The notes beneath the pieces are model-generated. The model saw only the letters and a program-made list of their open reading frames with translations. It ran no database searches and was not told where the DNA came from. Made by a program: the position numbers and the translations under genes. From Neodontobutis hainanensis (taxonomy: Eukaryota > Chordata > Actinopteri > Gobiiformes > Odontobutidae), in contig JALDNG010000007.1 in the NCBI GenBank assembly GCA_024349245.1, positions 6,947,501 to 7,011,500 on the forward strand: a stretch of DNA of 64,000 nt. Direction: 5' to 3'. Numbering within the stretch: position 1 is the first letter of the stretch; each line of letters begins with the position of its first letter. Positions 1 to 32,182 of this stretch are shown in pieces.

Positions 1-927
1 TGAGATTTGATTGTATTTGCAAAATTATTTTCAGGAATTGATCACCAAGCCTTAAAGCTTATGGTAAAAATGCAAATGAAAATAAGGGGGTCGGTCTTCC
101 AAAAGGGATTTATAATATTTAGAATTATAATTCTGTTTGACTCATATTCATAAGGAGCCCCTCCTTTGCTAGAAATAGAAGACCAGCTCACGTTTATCTC
201 CACTCTGTATGTGAAATAATGCAAAACTCAAAAAGACGTCCCTTTGTGTTGGTGGATTACAACACTCAGATACTTGTATGAAGGGAGCATTAAAACTATT
301 TGCAAGTTTGGACTACATTAAAATGTAGGAGCAAGTGGAGAACAGTGAAAGCTAATTAGAAACTGTATAATGGTATTTGTTTCTGTCAGTTGTGTGAAAT
401 GTGAATGATTATAAAGGGAGATGTGTCATCAAAGTGTCTTTTATCTTTTCTTAATTTTTCTGTATTAGGCTGCTATGTATATTATCTTAAATGTTCCTAG
501 TTACTGTATTTTAATTATGCTCCACAGAACAGTTATAGTGAGACCCACCGGCGCATACTGAAAACTGTGTTCATGGAGCGTTTCACAGGGAGAGGCAGAC
601 AGGTAGCTTGACTGTCGTTTTAACAGAAGCCTTACAGCTGACTTTTGGTGTACTGTAAATTAAACACGATTGTGCGCAAATGTATTACTTTATATTATTT
701 CATTATTCTCAACAAAAGTAACATGAAATCAAAATCTAGTGAACAGTAGTGTAGATTACGATGGGACATAAATGCAGCACTGCCAGTTTTCGTCAGTGCT
801 TAGGGTCCAGGGCATAGGTCCAGGGTCCATGCCACAACACTGTAGCCCCATGGTCCCAGTCAACTGCATCACACGTGGGTCAGTGCTTTATTTGCTCCAC
901 TACGCCATCAAGTGGATAAAAAATGTA
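1..927. other. Upstream flank, mostly featureless
   Basis: A/T-rich. The only exon-like piece is 528-602: an acceptor TCCACAG, 75 nt open in one frame (including ETHRRILKTVFMERF), then a GTAGCT donor on the plus strand. I do not recognise the peptide. Confidence 0.35.
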
Positions 928-935
928 GGCTACAG

Positions 936-2009
936 CAGGGTTTTTCAAACTTTTTGTGTGTGTGGAACACTATTTGTAATCAAAAAATTTTGCGGACCAC
1001 CTCATAACACACATAATAAAACGTCTACACACAGTCTTACCTGAATTAATCCGCACCTCTAAATAGGCTTACTAGCACTACTATAACTAGTCATCACATC
1101 AGTGTGCAACAGGCTTGTTAAAAGAAAGTTTACTGCACACAACGGCTTCCACATATTTAATTTATTTATTTACTCATGTGCCCGAGGGCATAATCAGGTT
1201 AATTTGAACAACAGGCTTATTTCCATAGCAATGGAAAAGAACACTAGCCTGGCTCCGCCCTCCTACGTACTTCCGCTCAATTTCATTTCGCTTTAGTACT
1301 TAGTCTGGGATCGCTGTATATTCTTAGTTTTCCAGAAATCAATTTTTTGTAGGACCAATCAGCGAACAGAGGGAGTGACTTGTTGTTTCCGGTCGGTTTC
1401 GGCGCATGACATACGTCACGACCACACGTTAGCGATTGGCTATGGCAGATCCTGAGTGACTCTGGGCAGATCCAATAGTTTTAAACTTCAACAGAGTTCC
1501 CGCATACAAGGAAGTAAACGCTTGTCAATGGAGCGAGGCCAGACTCTCTGTACAAATGAAATGTACGAGAGTCTGGTAGAACCAGGCTAAAAGAACACTT
1601 GGATAGTCAACATTTCAAAACCTTTGGCATTTCTGAAAAAAACATTCTGAAAAAAACATTTCAGAAACACGAGAGCAAAAAAAGGGAAAACAAATTAAAA
1701 TAACAGGTTTCTCCACAACCCGCCCACCCCCTCTTTTTATTGTCTGTCTAATATAGGCCTATATTAAACAACTAAATAAATGCTCACCTAATGCGATGGA
1801 TGATGTTGCTTTGCAGACATCAATTTCTGGATGTCAGGTTCAATTGATGAGAGCCTCAATCTGAGATCTGATTCAAGATTAAAACATTTTTATGGGAATT
1901 TCCTGGTAAAATGAAGGTAAAATATTATTTTATTTTGACTTTTCACGGACCACCTGCAGTACCCTCACGGACTACTAATGGTCCGCGGACCAGAGTTTGG
2001 GAATGCCTG
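936..2009. mobile_element. Non-autonomous hAT-like DNA transposon
   Basis: It starts CAGGGTTTTTCAAAC and ends with the inverted GTTTGGGAATGCCTG (terminal repeats about 10 of 15). It is flanked by GGCTACAG (928-935) and GGCTACAA (2010-2017), an 8-bp target duplication with one mismatch, as hAT elements make. Inside both ends the GACCACC-type motif repeats. No transposase is seen. It is interrupted by another element at 1245-1589. Confidence 0.8.
1245..1589. mobile_element. MITE nested in the hAT-like element
   Basis: It begins TAGCCTGGCTC and ends GAACCAGGCTA, which are inverted copies. An exact 9-bp duplication AAAGAACAC flanks it (1236-1244 and 1590-1598). Length is 345 bp with no coding capacity. 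A 9-bp duplication suggests a Mutator-like or similar family; I do not assign it. Confidence 0.85.
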
Positions 2010-2017
2010 GGCTACAA

Positions 2018-2379
2018 TTGCCACAGCATACTGAGTGTTAAACAATAAAATGGTGGGGTTAAAACAAAACAAAAAATGAATGCAAATTGGAAATAATTGT
2101 AATGTAAAATGTTCTTGTGTTACTTTGTGTTGATGACTGTGCTTATGCAACAAGTGCAACAAATAGAAGCTCAAACAGAATGCCAAAAGCGGCGCAATTA
2201 CCTAAATACACAAAATGTGAGGGGGAATCCATTACGTTTCACTGACCATGATTTCGAATCGCGGCGCTCCAAAAACGCAAATTATTTCCTGAATCAGTCA
2301 CGTGGTACGGCCGCTTCCAGACCTCCCTGGATTACTTGACACACATTTCTCCCGTCACTACTCGTAGCTTTCAGTCACA
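2018..2379 (+). promoter_or_regulatory. pebp1: pebp1 promoter-proximal region and 5' UTR
   Basis: About 360 bp between the hAT-like element and the pebp1 ATG. G/C rises near 2190-2340 (GCGGCGC, CACGTGG, CGGCCGC), as in a fish promoter. No TATA box is obvious and the start site is unknown. Confidence 0.4.
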
Positions 2380-3474
2380 ATGGCTGTGGATTTGAGCCAG
2401 TGGAGCGGAGCCCTGGAGCTGCAGGAGGTGGAGGAAAAGCCTGCACAGCCCCTGACTGTTAAGTACGGCTCTGTGGAAATCGACGAGCTCGGCAAAGTAC
2501 TCACGCCAACACAGGTCTGTCAGCTAATGCTTGCTAAGCTAACAAACTCACTCTAGTGTTGGATTCTAATGTCTGATAGCATTAAAAGCTATATGGCATG
2601 GTCATTGCAGTGCCACATTAGTATTCATTTAAATGCACACACATCCTACGGTTAACCCGGAGTGGTTGTAAACTGTGTTTGCAAACAAGGAATTGGGTTA
2701 CATAATGGGTCTAGCTGCATGTGCGTGTGGAATTTATGGTGTACAGCGCCCTCTCATGGACAACAATGTAAACACCGTTTTAAAAATGTATATTCAACTG
2801 TTGATCGCAGGTGCAGAGCAGACCAACCTGGATTGAATGGGCAGGCTGTGACCCCAGTAAACTGTACACTTTGGCTCTGACTGATCCGGATGCCCCTAGT
2901 AGGAAAAACCCAAAATTTAGGTAGGGGTGCATTTACCGGTTTATCTTATTCAATATTGCCCAATTTATTTCATGCGTTTTACGTGTATGTGTGTATTTCA
3001 GTGGCTTCTAGTGCATTAACTTGATTATAACTTCTACTGCAGAGAGTGGCACCATTTTTTGATCGTTAACATGAAGGGAAACGATGTATCCTCTGGTAGT
3101 GTCATGTCTGACTATGTAGGCTCTGGACCTCCCCAAGGAACAGGTATAACCCTTAAAATCTTAATTGAGTTAAAAAATGTGGAAGCTGATGAAGGTCACT
3201 GCAGAAAAAGAACTGTGGCATTAGACTTAATGAGAGTTGCCTTCTGTGGCCCTCAGGTCTACATAGATACGTGTGGCTGGTGTATGAACAACCCAGCCCT
3301 CTGTCCTGCTCAGAGCCTGTCCTTACAAACCGCTCTGGAGATGGACGCGGCAAGTTCAAGATCCAGAACTTCAGGCAAAAGTACAAGCTGGGAGCCCCTG
3401 TAGCTGGGACCTGCTATCAGGCTGAGTGGGATGACTATGTGCCCAAGTTGTATGAGCAGCTGGCCGGCAAGTAA
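2380..3474 (+). CDS. pebp1: Phosphatidylethanolamine-binding protein 1 (Raf kinase inhibitor protein)
   Basis: Four coding exons: 2380-2514, 2811-2920, 3043-3143 and 3257-3474 (stop TAA 3472-3474). They total 564 nt, giving 187 aa, the same length as human PEBP1. All introns are GT-AG and the phases join cleanly. The protein shows the PEBP signature: DPDAPSR at about residues 70-76, WHHF with His86, and GSGPPQGTG at about 108-116. These build the anion/phospholipid-head pocket. The C-terminus, with [17 protein letters not shown], is nearly identical to mammals. The family is cytosolic, binds Raf-1 and restrains MEK/ERK signalling; in mammals PKC phosphorylation of Ser153 switches it toward GRK2. 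Here residue 153 is Asn (FKIQNF), so that switch residue is missing. The CDK5 site Thr42-Pro43 is present. The start ATG in a CACAATGG context aligns with the family N-terminus. It is convergent with taok3. Confidence 0.97.
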
Positions 3475-3645
3475 CTATTTAACAAGAGCACGTTGGATCA
3501 TTTTGTCTAATGGAAGTTCCTCAATTACAGCAGCTTTTATTTTCTTTGTGTGCGCCACTGGATAGTATTCTTTCCTTTTGATGCCTATGTTTATCGCTCA
3601 TAACTAATCCCTTTCATAGGCACAATAAATTTGTTAACCATAAAT
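3475..3645 (+). other. pebp1: pebp1 3' UTR with polyadenylation signal
   Basis: Non-coding sequence follows the TAA. A canonical AATAAA lies at 3624-3629, so the transcript probably ends near 3640-3650, just before the hAT-like MITE at 3724. The end point is inferred. Confidence 0.6.
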
Positions 3646-3723
3646 GCATTTGTTAGTTGTTCATAAATTAAGTCAAACATGTAGGTCATGTCTGTTTAGT
3701 ATGATGGGGTTCATTGTCCAATC

Positions 3724-4144
3724 CAATGGTTCTCAACTTTTGAGCCACGACCCCTTGTATAACAATTGGGGGTGTTCATGGACCACGACCATGCTACGAC
3801 GCCACCGTCCACAGGACCACAGGGGATTTGTCGCTATTCTTGGTGCTAAATCACAAAAATCTTTGCCACATTTTCACCATTGTTTCAAATAAGTCTAAAT
3901 GAGAAAAATAAAATCCTAACTATCAATAACACAATTGTTAATAAATTCACATTTTATCACATTTCCCAAGTTCAGAGCAGCAGTACAACCATTTTCTGAA
4001 GTCAGCGATCCATTATTGAATAGAGGCTAGGAACAAAATGGTCTTGCAGTCTGGACTTTGAGAACCCTGAGGTAGAATTTCCCCTTTGTTCTTGCGACCC
4101 TCTTAAATAATCTGGCGTTGGGACCCTGAGGTTGAGAACCACTG
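3724..4144. mobile_element. hAT-like MITE between pebp1 and taok3
   Basis: It starts CAATGGTTCTCAACTTTTGA and ends GGTTGAGAACCACTG, typical hAT terminal repeats. Flanks GTCCAATC and GTGTTATC agree at 5 of 8 positions, a worn target duplication. It is about 420 bp with no transposase, and lies in the gap between the two convergent genes. Confidence 0.75.
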
Positions 4145-4179
4145 GTGTTATCAATTCATAAAATGACAAATCCTTGGTT

Positions 4180-5221
4180 TGTGTGATGAGCACTTTATTT
4201 ACAAATATAATTAAAAGCTCTGACAGATTCATGCTTTCTTTAAACCTGGGAAAAAATTAAAGTGCATGCAACAATAAAGCATCATACTGTTCTGGTTTGT
4301 AAGAAAATACGCTTGAGCATTGTGTTTGAAGCAAAAATAAAGAATCAACTGAAAATCCCATAGACTCAATTTAAATACTATGAGGAGTGGGAGGAAAAAG
4401 AAAAGCGCTTAAAATTATTCTTTTAAATTTGAGTGACATTTAAAATAGAATATGAAAATAAGTAAAAGCTCTCGATAAATCCTTCTGTACACAAAAGTCT
4501 CTCCACCCCCCATCAAGCCCTTTGTGCTGCTGGGAGTTCACATGTAGATGTGTCTATAATTTTTCACATTGGCTGCCAGTGCAAAGAAATCAGTACGATG
4601 CACATGTATCACAATTCATCATCACCTCAGTAATAATCATAAGTCACATTTATTAGAAGCGTACTTGTATGTACAGTGCATCATGAAATTTATCAAATCT
4701 AACTTTGTCATAAAATGACCTGATAAATACCAAAAGTGTTGAAAGAGCAGCGATGACAGCTGCAGTATGATCAACTGAGTTATCGCTTTCAGATTTTTTG
4801 CTTTGCTTAAACAGGATGAATCACTCTTAAAAATGCATGTTTAGAGAGCGTGTACACTGCCCTCATTTTCTCTCCCTCCTCCTCTCGTTGTGCACCTTTA
4901 GTCACACCAAGTGTGTGGTCATTGCACAGAAAACATGAAACACTGACTACGTCATCATCTTACAAAACATGACAACTACAGGAAGTTCTCCAGCATTATT
5001 TGTCATCTTGACACCAAGAGGTAAGGATGGGGAGGAGCACAGGTGGGTGCACTCAAAACCTGCCATGGACTCTGTCCATGATGCAGGAACATGAGACACT
5101 GGCCTGATTCTGCGCTGGTTAGATGTGTTTGTGTTTGAGTGAGGACGTCAGCAGCATAGACAACTGCCCTGTCCATTGATTCAGGTCAAAGGAGTGGAGG
5201 GGACAGTGGTGGATGACAACC
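4180..5221 (-). other. taok3: taok3 3' UTR (probable extent)
   Basis: The sequence downstream of the taok3 stop (TGA at 5224-5222) has no gene on either strand. Two minus-strand AATAAA signals are seen as TTTATT at 4649-4654 and 4194-4199. The more distal one would give a UTR of about 1 kb, ending just short of the hAT-like MITE. Which one is used is unknown. Confidence 0.45.
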
Positions 5222-25818
<20,597 letters not shown>

Positions 25819-25929
25819 TATGGTCTTGACATGGGCTGGGCGGCAGGGTCCACGCTTACATACACGTTACTGCTGCAGATGCTACCGCCAACAGGTCTCC
25901 ATGGCGGCCTCAACATTGGCCAGCCAGAC
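25819..25929 (-). other. taok3: taok3 5' UTR portion of the first coding exon
   Basis: Reading the minus strand, an acceptor (GTCCAG then GTCTGG) ends at 25930, giving exon sequence from 25929 to the ATG at 25818. A short upstream ORF (ATG GAG ACC TGT TGG CGG TAG) lies in it. The acceptor is inferred from sequence only. Confidence 0.5.
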
Positions 25930-28881
25930 CTGGACAACACAGAAGAGACAGGACATGAGTAATTATTGCTCGTGCCAAGGAATGAGATGTGATCATCATT
26001 GTTTGTCATAGTGCAATCGTGGCCCAAAAAAAAAAGCCTCCAGAAATTTGCAAATAAATGATATGAACTCCTTTTCAGTTTATCCATTTCTAATCAAATC
26101 AGAGGCTCACTTTAGATTTTGTGATATAAACATAAAACAATATCTCTACACTGCTATTGTGAAAATAGCTCCTCAAGCCTAGCATTAAGCCAAACATTCT
26201 ACCCCAAAAGCTTCTCCCTTTAATTCAATTTGTTTGCTATTGTACATGAAAAGTAAACATTTTCAATGATATATTCCATATTCAGATTATATGCACTCAC
26301 CGGTTAACTGACTTGAGACATAAATTTTATATTTACTTTACGTACCTTTTTAGTATTATATTGTTACTGATGAACTGTGCAAAGTTAAAAATGTGCAACA
26401 GAAAAACTAATTTATTTTTATTTCTTACTCTCTTGGACACTGATACCGTGACACTGTGCTTTGATGACTGCACACATGTTTGGGGTTTGCATGTCTCATA
26501 AACACTTGACAACCGGAAAAAAAACAGGAAAAAAGACAGTCAGATGATGATGAAGATGGCTAGCTGTCTAGTCCTGCTGCTTATCCAAGTCACAGCCACA
26601 TTGCTCACATACGCACACACATACATAGAACAGCTGAAGCTGAGTCACTGATGCCTCATTTCCACGCAGTGGAACAGTTGCCTGAGTGCGTGCAAAGACA
26701 CACCAAGCTGCAGCCGGGCCGTCAAGCGTGTAGGCATCCTGCGCGGCCTGCTCCAGTTAGCTCCACTGCACATACAGCACACACTGACACACATTCCAAC
26801 AGCTAAATGTAACCCGCTCACTACATTTCTTTCTACCACCAAATGTGTGCGCACATGGGCCAGATGCACCAAGTAAATCTGTCTCTAAAGGCCAGCCCGA
26901 CAGAGCGGCTTGACATATAGGCCGAGGCAGCGAGACACACAAGCACCCAGGCCAAGACACTAAGCATCAGCATCATCCTAATACCCTGTCCTTAAAGGTA
27001 TCCCAGCCATCACACCCACTCCAAAAATATCACTCCTCACCAGATGCATAAAGAAGGCAAATAATAATCATCTTAGAATGAATTTAACCAAAATAGTTAA
27101 TTGTAATAATTGAATTGTGGTTTATTGTTCATAAAATAATAAACAGCAATAACTTTCAAAAAACTCAAATGACTTAATTAGAGACGGATTATTAACAGAA
27201 ACAGTGGTTAGTCCATGTTTTTTTTTAATTGTATTTGATGTGACACTTTTGTGGTGAAATTTTACTCTTTTTGAAGGCAGACTTCTAAATCATGCCAAAT
27301 TCATGAGCAAGTTGATTTTTCTTCAAAGTTGCAGTAAGATCAATTTTAATGAAGACGAGTTTGAATAAAGTCACAAACCTTATCTTAAAGCAGATAAACA
27401 TTTTTGCTTCTCCCCATCTAAAATAATTTAGTTAAGTAGGTTTTATTTTATTGATTCAAATCTATACGATTTAACACTAACTTTCCAAAGCTGGCAGGGA
27501 ACTAAGTGTAAGCGTGTTTTTCAGCCGTTAAGATATTTTGTCTAGATACATTTATAAATATATCCAACCTCATGCCAACTTCTAAAACGACCTTTCCCAA
27601 TTTCACAAGGCCGGCATGTAGCTGTCAAAACCAGTTATGCAACATCCTCTCACATTGAGAATGACACCAAGTTGTAGCTTAGTCTGTTTTCCAAAGTCAC
27701 TTGATTTATCTCATATAAGACCCTGCAAAGTTTTGATAACAAGCACATATTGCAAGGCAGACAGCAATGTCTCGGTTTACATGCGTAAGTATAAATCACA
27801 TTCGCAGGCGATCTTCAGGTCTAAAGCGAGCTGCTGTTTGTGAAGCGTTTCAAAGAAGCATGCGACATTCAGCTTAGACCTGCAGACTGTGACTGTGCTG
27901 TGACAAATGATGATAAAGCATGCACTGTGTAGTAAATTGCCCACAAAAACAAGCCACATATCGCTGACTCGATAAACATCCTAGTCATGGTTGCTTTGCA
28001 ATATTCATACTGCGCATAACGTGTTACAGTTCATGCTTAATAGAAAAATCGTATGCTTTTTTCCTTTGTTTTTGCCGTGTTGTAGTTCTGTGAATACAAA
28101 AATATAAATTAATAAAAAAACAACACATATGGTCATTGTCTGTTTTTAATAGAGCTATATTAAAAAGGTGCGTTTCTTCACCTACAAAGTGTAGTGTTGT
28201 AGTTTATCTGTGAGTGTCTCCAGGTTTCATCAGCCTTGTTCGTCTTTGTGCTTAAGCTTTCAGGATAGAGATTTAAATTGTGTCCAACACCTTCAACTCG
28301 ACAAGCATTCAGAAACACAGCCAACCAGCCAAATACAATCCACAGTTTTTGAGAACAACCCGAATCAAGGCTTGAATATCACTGTTACAAAACAGACAGG
28401 AGTTAATAAAGCAACATTAAACAAGCAGAATTAGGCAAAGAGAGCCTTTATATGCCTCAACAAATCTCAAAATGAAGCACAAGTTTCACCCTCTTCCTTC
28501 TCCGCTTCTCCTTTAAGATTTGTGAAATAATGCAACATGGCAACAGCAGGTTATAACGGGTGTTAGAAAGCTGTTACTACTCCTGCAAAGCCGAGCTAGG
28601 ACACTTTTCTATATGTGTGCTGCTGTGGATCTATGAATGGGATTGCATTGAGATGGAGAGCTGATTAGGCAAATGGCTAAGGCAGATTAAGCTCATAGTG
28701 TTTGTGTGTGATTTATAATTACATGTGTGCATCAGTATAATATTACACACTATACACTAAGACCAAAGAGATTATGCATTGAAGAATAACTCCAATGAGT
28801 TTATTTATTTTGGATAAGGTTTTACCTGATGTGATTAATGTGTTTAATTTTTTGCACATTTATGGTCTATGCAGATACAGG
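25930..28881. other. taok3 intron 1, 3' part: no gene seen
   Basis: A/T-rich intron. Neither strand shows an exon-like ORF or a repeat I can place. Confidence 0.5.
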
Positions 28882-30428
28882 TGTAACCCAGTAGAGAAAA
28901 CGTCCCCTAATGTCAATGTACTCAATTCTATTTTGAAAAAACGTTTATTTTGTTAAGAGGAAGTGTGTATCCACTTTATTTAAATTGACTTCCTGTTTTG
29001 TCAGTCACGTTGGGTGATAATGACCTTTTTATTTGTCAAAAGCAAATAAGTCCCGCCTTCTCAAGACGCAATCTGAATCTTACATTAGTTTTTCGTTCTT
29101 TTACTCTTTGGACACTCATGAGAGAGGCTATGTTGACGATTCCCTTGCGTGCTAAGCTAATAAATCGTCTTGGTGAGTGCACGTTAATGTGAATCGATGT
29201 AAATATGGTACAATATTCAAATGCTAATTGGGAAATATTTGTTATTTTAAGTTATTCCAAGCGTGAACCGGAGGGTCCGTGACGGTGTTCTTTATTAAGC
29301 TCATGCTAGAAACATCGTCTTGGTGAGTCAACACGTGCTTACTAATGTAGCATGGTGGGAAAAATTAGCTAATACTAAGCTAATGCTAATCGCGAGTGGT
29401 AAATGGCTACTTAAAACCAATGTGAAGACTATTTCTACTTATTTTATGTTTTCCAAAGCAAGCTTTATGTTGACAACAAATGTCACCACACTTTTATTTC
29501 TTTGTTCCACTATTTCTGACCAATTGTAATGGGAATTTAGCAACATTTTGATGCAAAGTAATGCTAAACTGTTTGGGTTACAGACCAAATGGACAAATTT
29601 GAAGGTGAACAATTGAACTCATTGTTTTATTACCCTTTTGGTAATGAAAATAATTATATTTCATTACATGATTGAATAAGAAAAAGATAAAAAGAGGAAT
29701 TCATTTTGTTATTACATGAGTTAAAAACTATTTCATGTGCAACAATGATTGAGTTTTAAAAACATGCATGTATATTGTGAAATGTTACAAGAGTGATACT
29801 ACATTTGATATTTTCTTTGAGATAAAAAAAACTAAAGCTATAGCTACTATGAGAAATTGAGATTGGAAGCAGACTTTACTAGCTGTATACTATAATATTC
29901 GTATTGTTATGCAGGCTAGGTTTTTTTATTCATCCTGTGGTTGATTAAGAAGATTCTGGATTGGATACTGGATTCTCCTCAGCGGAGATGGCGAGCCTGT
30001 GCCCAGAACCCAGAACTGTGAACTGAGGACAACATTCTCCTCTTCTCTTCTTGTCAAATCATCCTTGTGGTAACCACACGAATTGCCACAGTCAAGAGAG
30101 TTTTTCAGAACCTGACTAAATGAACACTGACTCTGACTAAAAGACTAAAAGTATTCAGTTCAATCGGACTTGGGGTTATTGATTATTTTTGAAACACTGA
30201 ATGTACACTATAGCAAGCCGGCTGCTACGTTGTAAACTGTTAATATGCAAACATTTTTATTTTATTTTGTTTATTCTATTCAATACAATTATTAATGTTG
30301 CTCATTTCTGTCTCCAGCCATTTCATTTCCACACTCACCATTTTATTCCTATTGTAGTCCTTGAGAACCTAGTGCCTGGTCCAACCTACTAGATTACTAA
30401 ATTCACTATTCTTGAGTCGAGGGTTACA
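28882..30428 (+). repeat. 5' LTR
   Basis: 1547 bp, starting TGTAACCC and ending GGGTTACA. It contains an AATAAA at 29159-29164. It also has two donor-like motifs (CTTG then GTGAGT) with GT at 29173 and 29333, and an acceptor-like TCTCCAG ending at 30317. The small ORFs inside (63-69 codons) repeat in the other LTR and look incidental. Confidence 0.95.
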
Positions 30429-30436
30429 GTAAGTTT

Positions 30437-30454
30437 TGGCGAGCCAGCCAGGAG
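30437..30454 (+). other. Candidate primer-binding site
   Basis: A segment starting TGG, as expected opposite a tRNA CCA end, begins 8 nt after the 5' LTR and continues CGAGCCAGCCAGGAG. The matching tRNA was not identified. Confidence 0.4.
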
Positions 30455-30502
30455 CCTCTTTTTCTTTTCTCTTTTGTTTGCTCAAGACTAAACATACCCA
30501 AA

Positions 30503-32159
30503 ATGGATATAATTGAACGACAGTCTGTGAAAGTCCCAAATGCAGTGATAGCGAGTGGAATAGCTGGAGATGAGCAATATGATGAAGTGGTTGAATTCTT
30601 AAAACGCTATGGGTCAATCTCAAGAGCTATAAAGGTAGATGACAGTACATCCCAGTTTCACCAAAGTATAATTGTTGAGTATAACTCAGGAGCTGCTGTA
30701 AACACTATTGATCCTTTGCCATTTCTTCATGTATCTGATAGCGGTGTTAGCTCTAAGATACAGTCTCTTGCTAGTGTTTACACACAGAGTGTTGGGAATG
30801 ACACAACGAAATCATATCTCCGTGATATTCAAAACCTAGCTAAGATGAGTGGTAGAGACTATGCAGATGTCCTGAAAGACATGTTGTCACAGATTAATGA
30901 CTCAGTCAAAGAACTTATCGTCGAATCAAATGAACAAACAAACTTCACTGACAATCCACCTACGTCTCCACTGGTCGAACCTCAGCCATCTGTAGTTGAG
31001 CCCAGCATTAGAGGTGTACAACAAAACTTGACAAACCACGCATTAAACACTGTGAGTGGCCCAGCCCCAAGTATGCCAGCCATTTCTGCACATGATTTAA
31101 ACCCCCCAGAAGTGCAGCGAGTGGTAGTTGAGCACATTATGAAAAGAGATGATTATTCAGGGCAACAATTCTCACAAAAGCTCAGAGCTTTTTCAGGTAA
31201 AGAACCTCGCCCTGCATATGAGCCTGATTATGATACTTGGCGCTCCAGTGTAGAGCTAGTCATGACTGATAGGTCTATGTCACAACTGCAACAGTCCAGA
31301 AAAATCATTGAGAGTCTCTTACCCCCCGCAGCTGACGTTGTAAAGCATTTGAACCCGAACAGCTCACCTTCTGAATACCTTCAGTTGTTGGATTCCGCAT
31401 ACGGAACGGTTCAAGACGGTGGAGAGCTGTTTGCAAAGTTTCTCGACACATTTCAAAATACAGGTGAGAAACCATCATCGTATTTGCAACGCCTCAAGTA
31501 GCCTTAACTCTCACTGTAAAGCGAGGTGGTGCCACAAGCAATGACTCTGACAAACTACTCCTAACACAGTTTTGTCGAGGTTGTTGGGACGATTCCTTGC
31601 TAACGGAGCTCCAGTTAAAACAAAAACGAACGAGTCCCCCAACCTTTCCCGACTTACTATTGCTATTACGCACGAAGAAGATCAACTTGAGGCAAAACGG
31701 TGCGAAAGAGACAACATTTGGGCAGTGCAAAGCCAAAAGTGACCTCTCACATGCAAACAGTCAAATGTGTTGCAGAAGACGACAATATTGCCACATTGAG
31801 CACAATCACAAAAGAACTCTCAAGACAAGTTGCAGAAATCCAAAGTCAACTAGTAAAACTAACTTCTAAGCCATCAAAACCCAAGATCCAAAACTCAAAA
31901 ATGCACCCAATGCAAGACCAAAAGAAAACGAAAGTCTGGAAGCGAAAATAAAGAACCCAAAGAACAAACCAACAAAACTCAAAGTATGCCTCCCAAACCA
32001 TGGTATTGTTTCCAATGTGGAGAAGATGGCCACATAAAGCCGAACTGTGAAAATGAACCAAATGCAGTTTTAGTTACAGAAAAGCGAAAACTGTTTAAAG
32101 AGAAACAAAGAAAGTGGGAAGCTGAAAACCCCACCGCCGCTAGCGAACCGTTAAACTAA
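30503..32159 (+). pseudogene. gag: Retrotransposon Gag (PNMA/ARC-type capsid plus CCHC knuckle), frame-broken
   Basis: The first open part (30503-31501) encodes 332 residues starting MDIIERQSVKVPNAV. Its latter half resembles the PNMA capsid: LRAFSGKEPRP, YDTWRSSVELV, then SLLPPAADVVKHLNP and LDSAYGTVQDGGELFAKF. PNMA genes are domesticated from this type of gypsy element. The frame stops at TAG 31499-31501. Related coding continues in other frames: one around 31597-31690, another around 31700-31950, and a third with the zinc knuckle CFQCGEDGHIKPNC at 32007-32048, which stops at 32157-32159. At least three frame changes separate the pieces, so as printed it cannot make a full Gag. Confidence 0.85.
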
Positions 32160-32182
32160 GATCAGTCTCTATTACGGGGCAA

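Noticed and set aside
2746..2759. CTCF-like core in pebp1 intron 1
   Set aside because: Two mismatches to the core; too weak to list as a site.
29320..30392. Short ORFs of 63-69 codons in the LTR, also found in the other LTR
   Set aside because: They are shared only because the LTRs are copies; no motif and no start context suggests coding.
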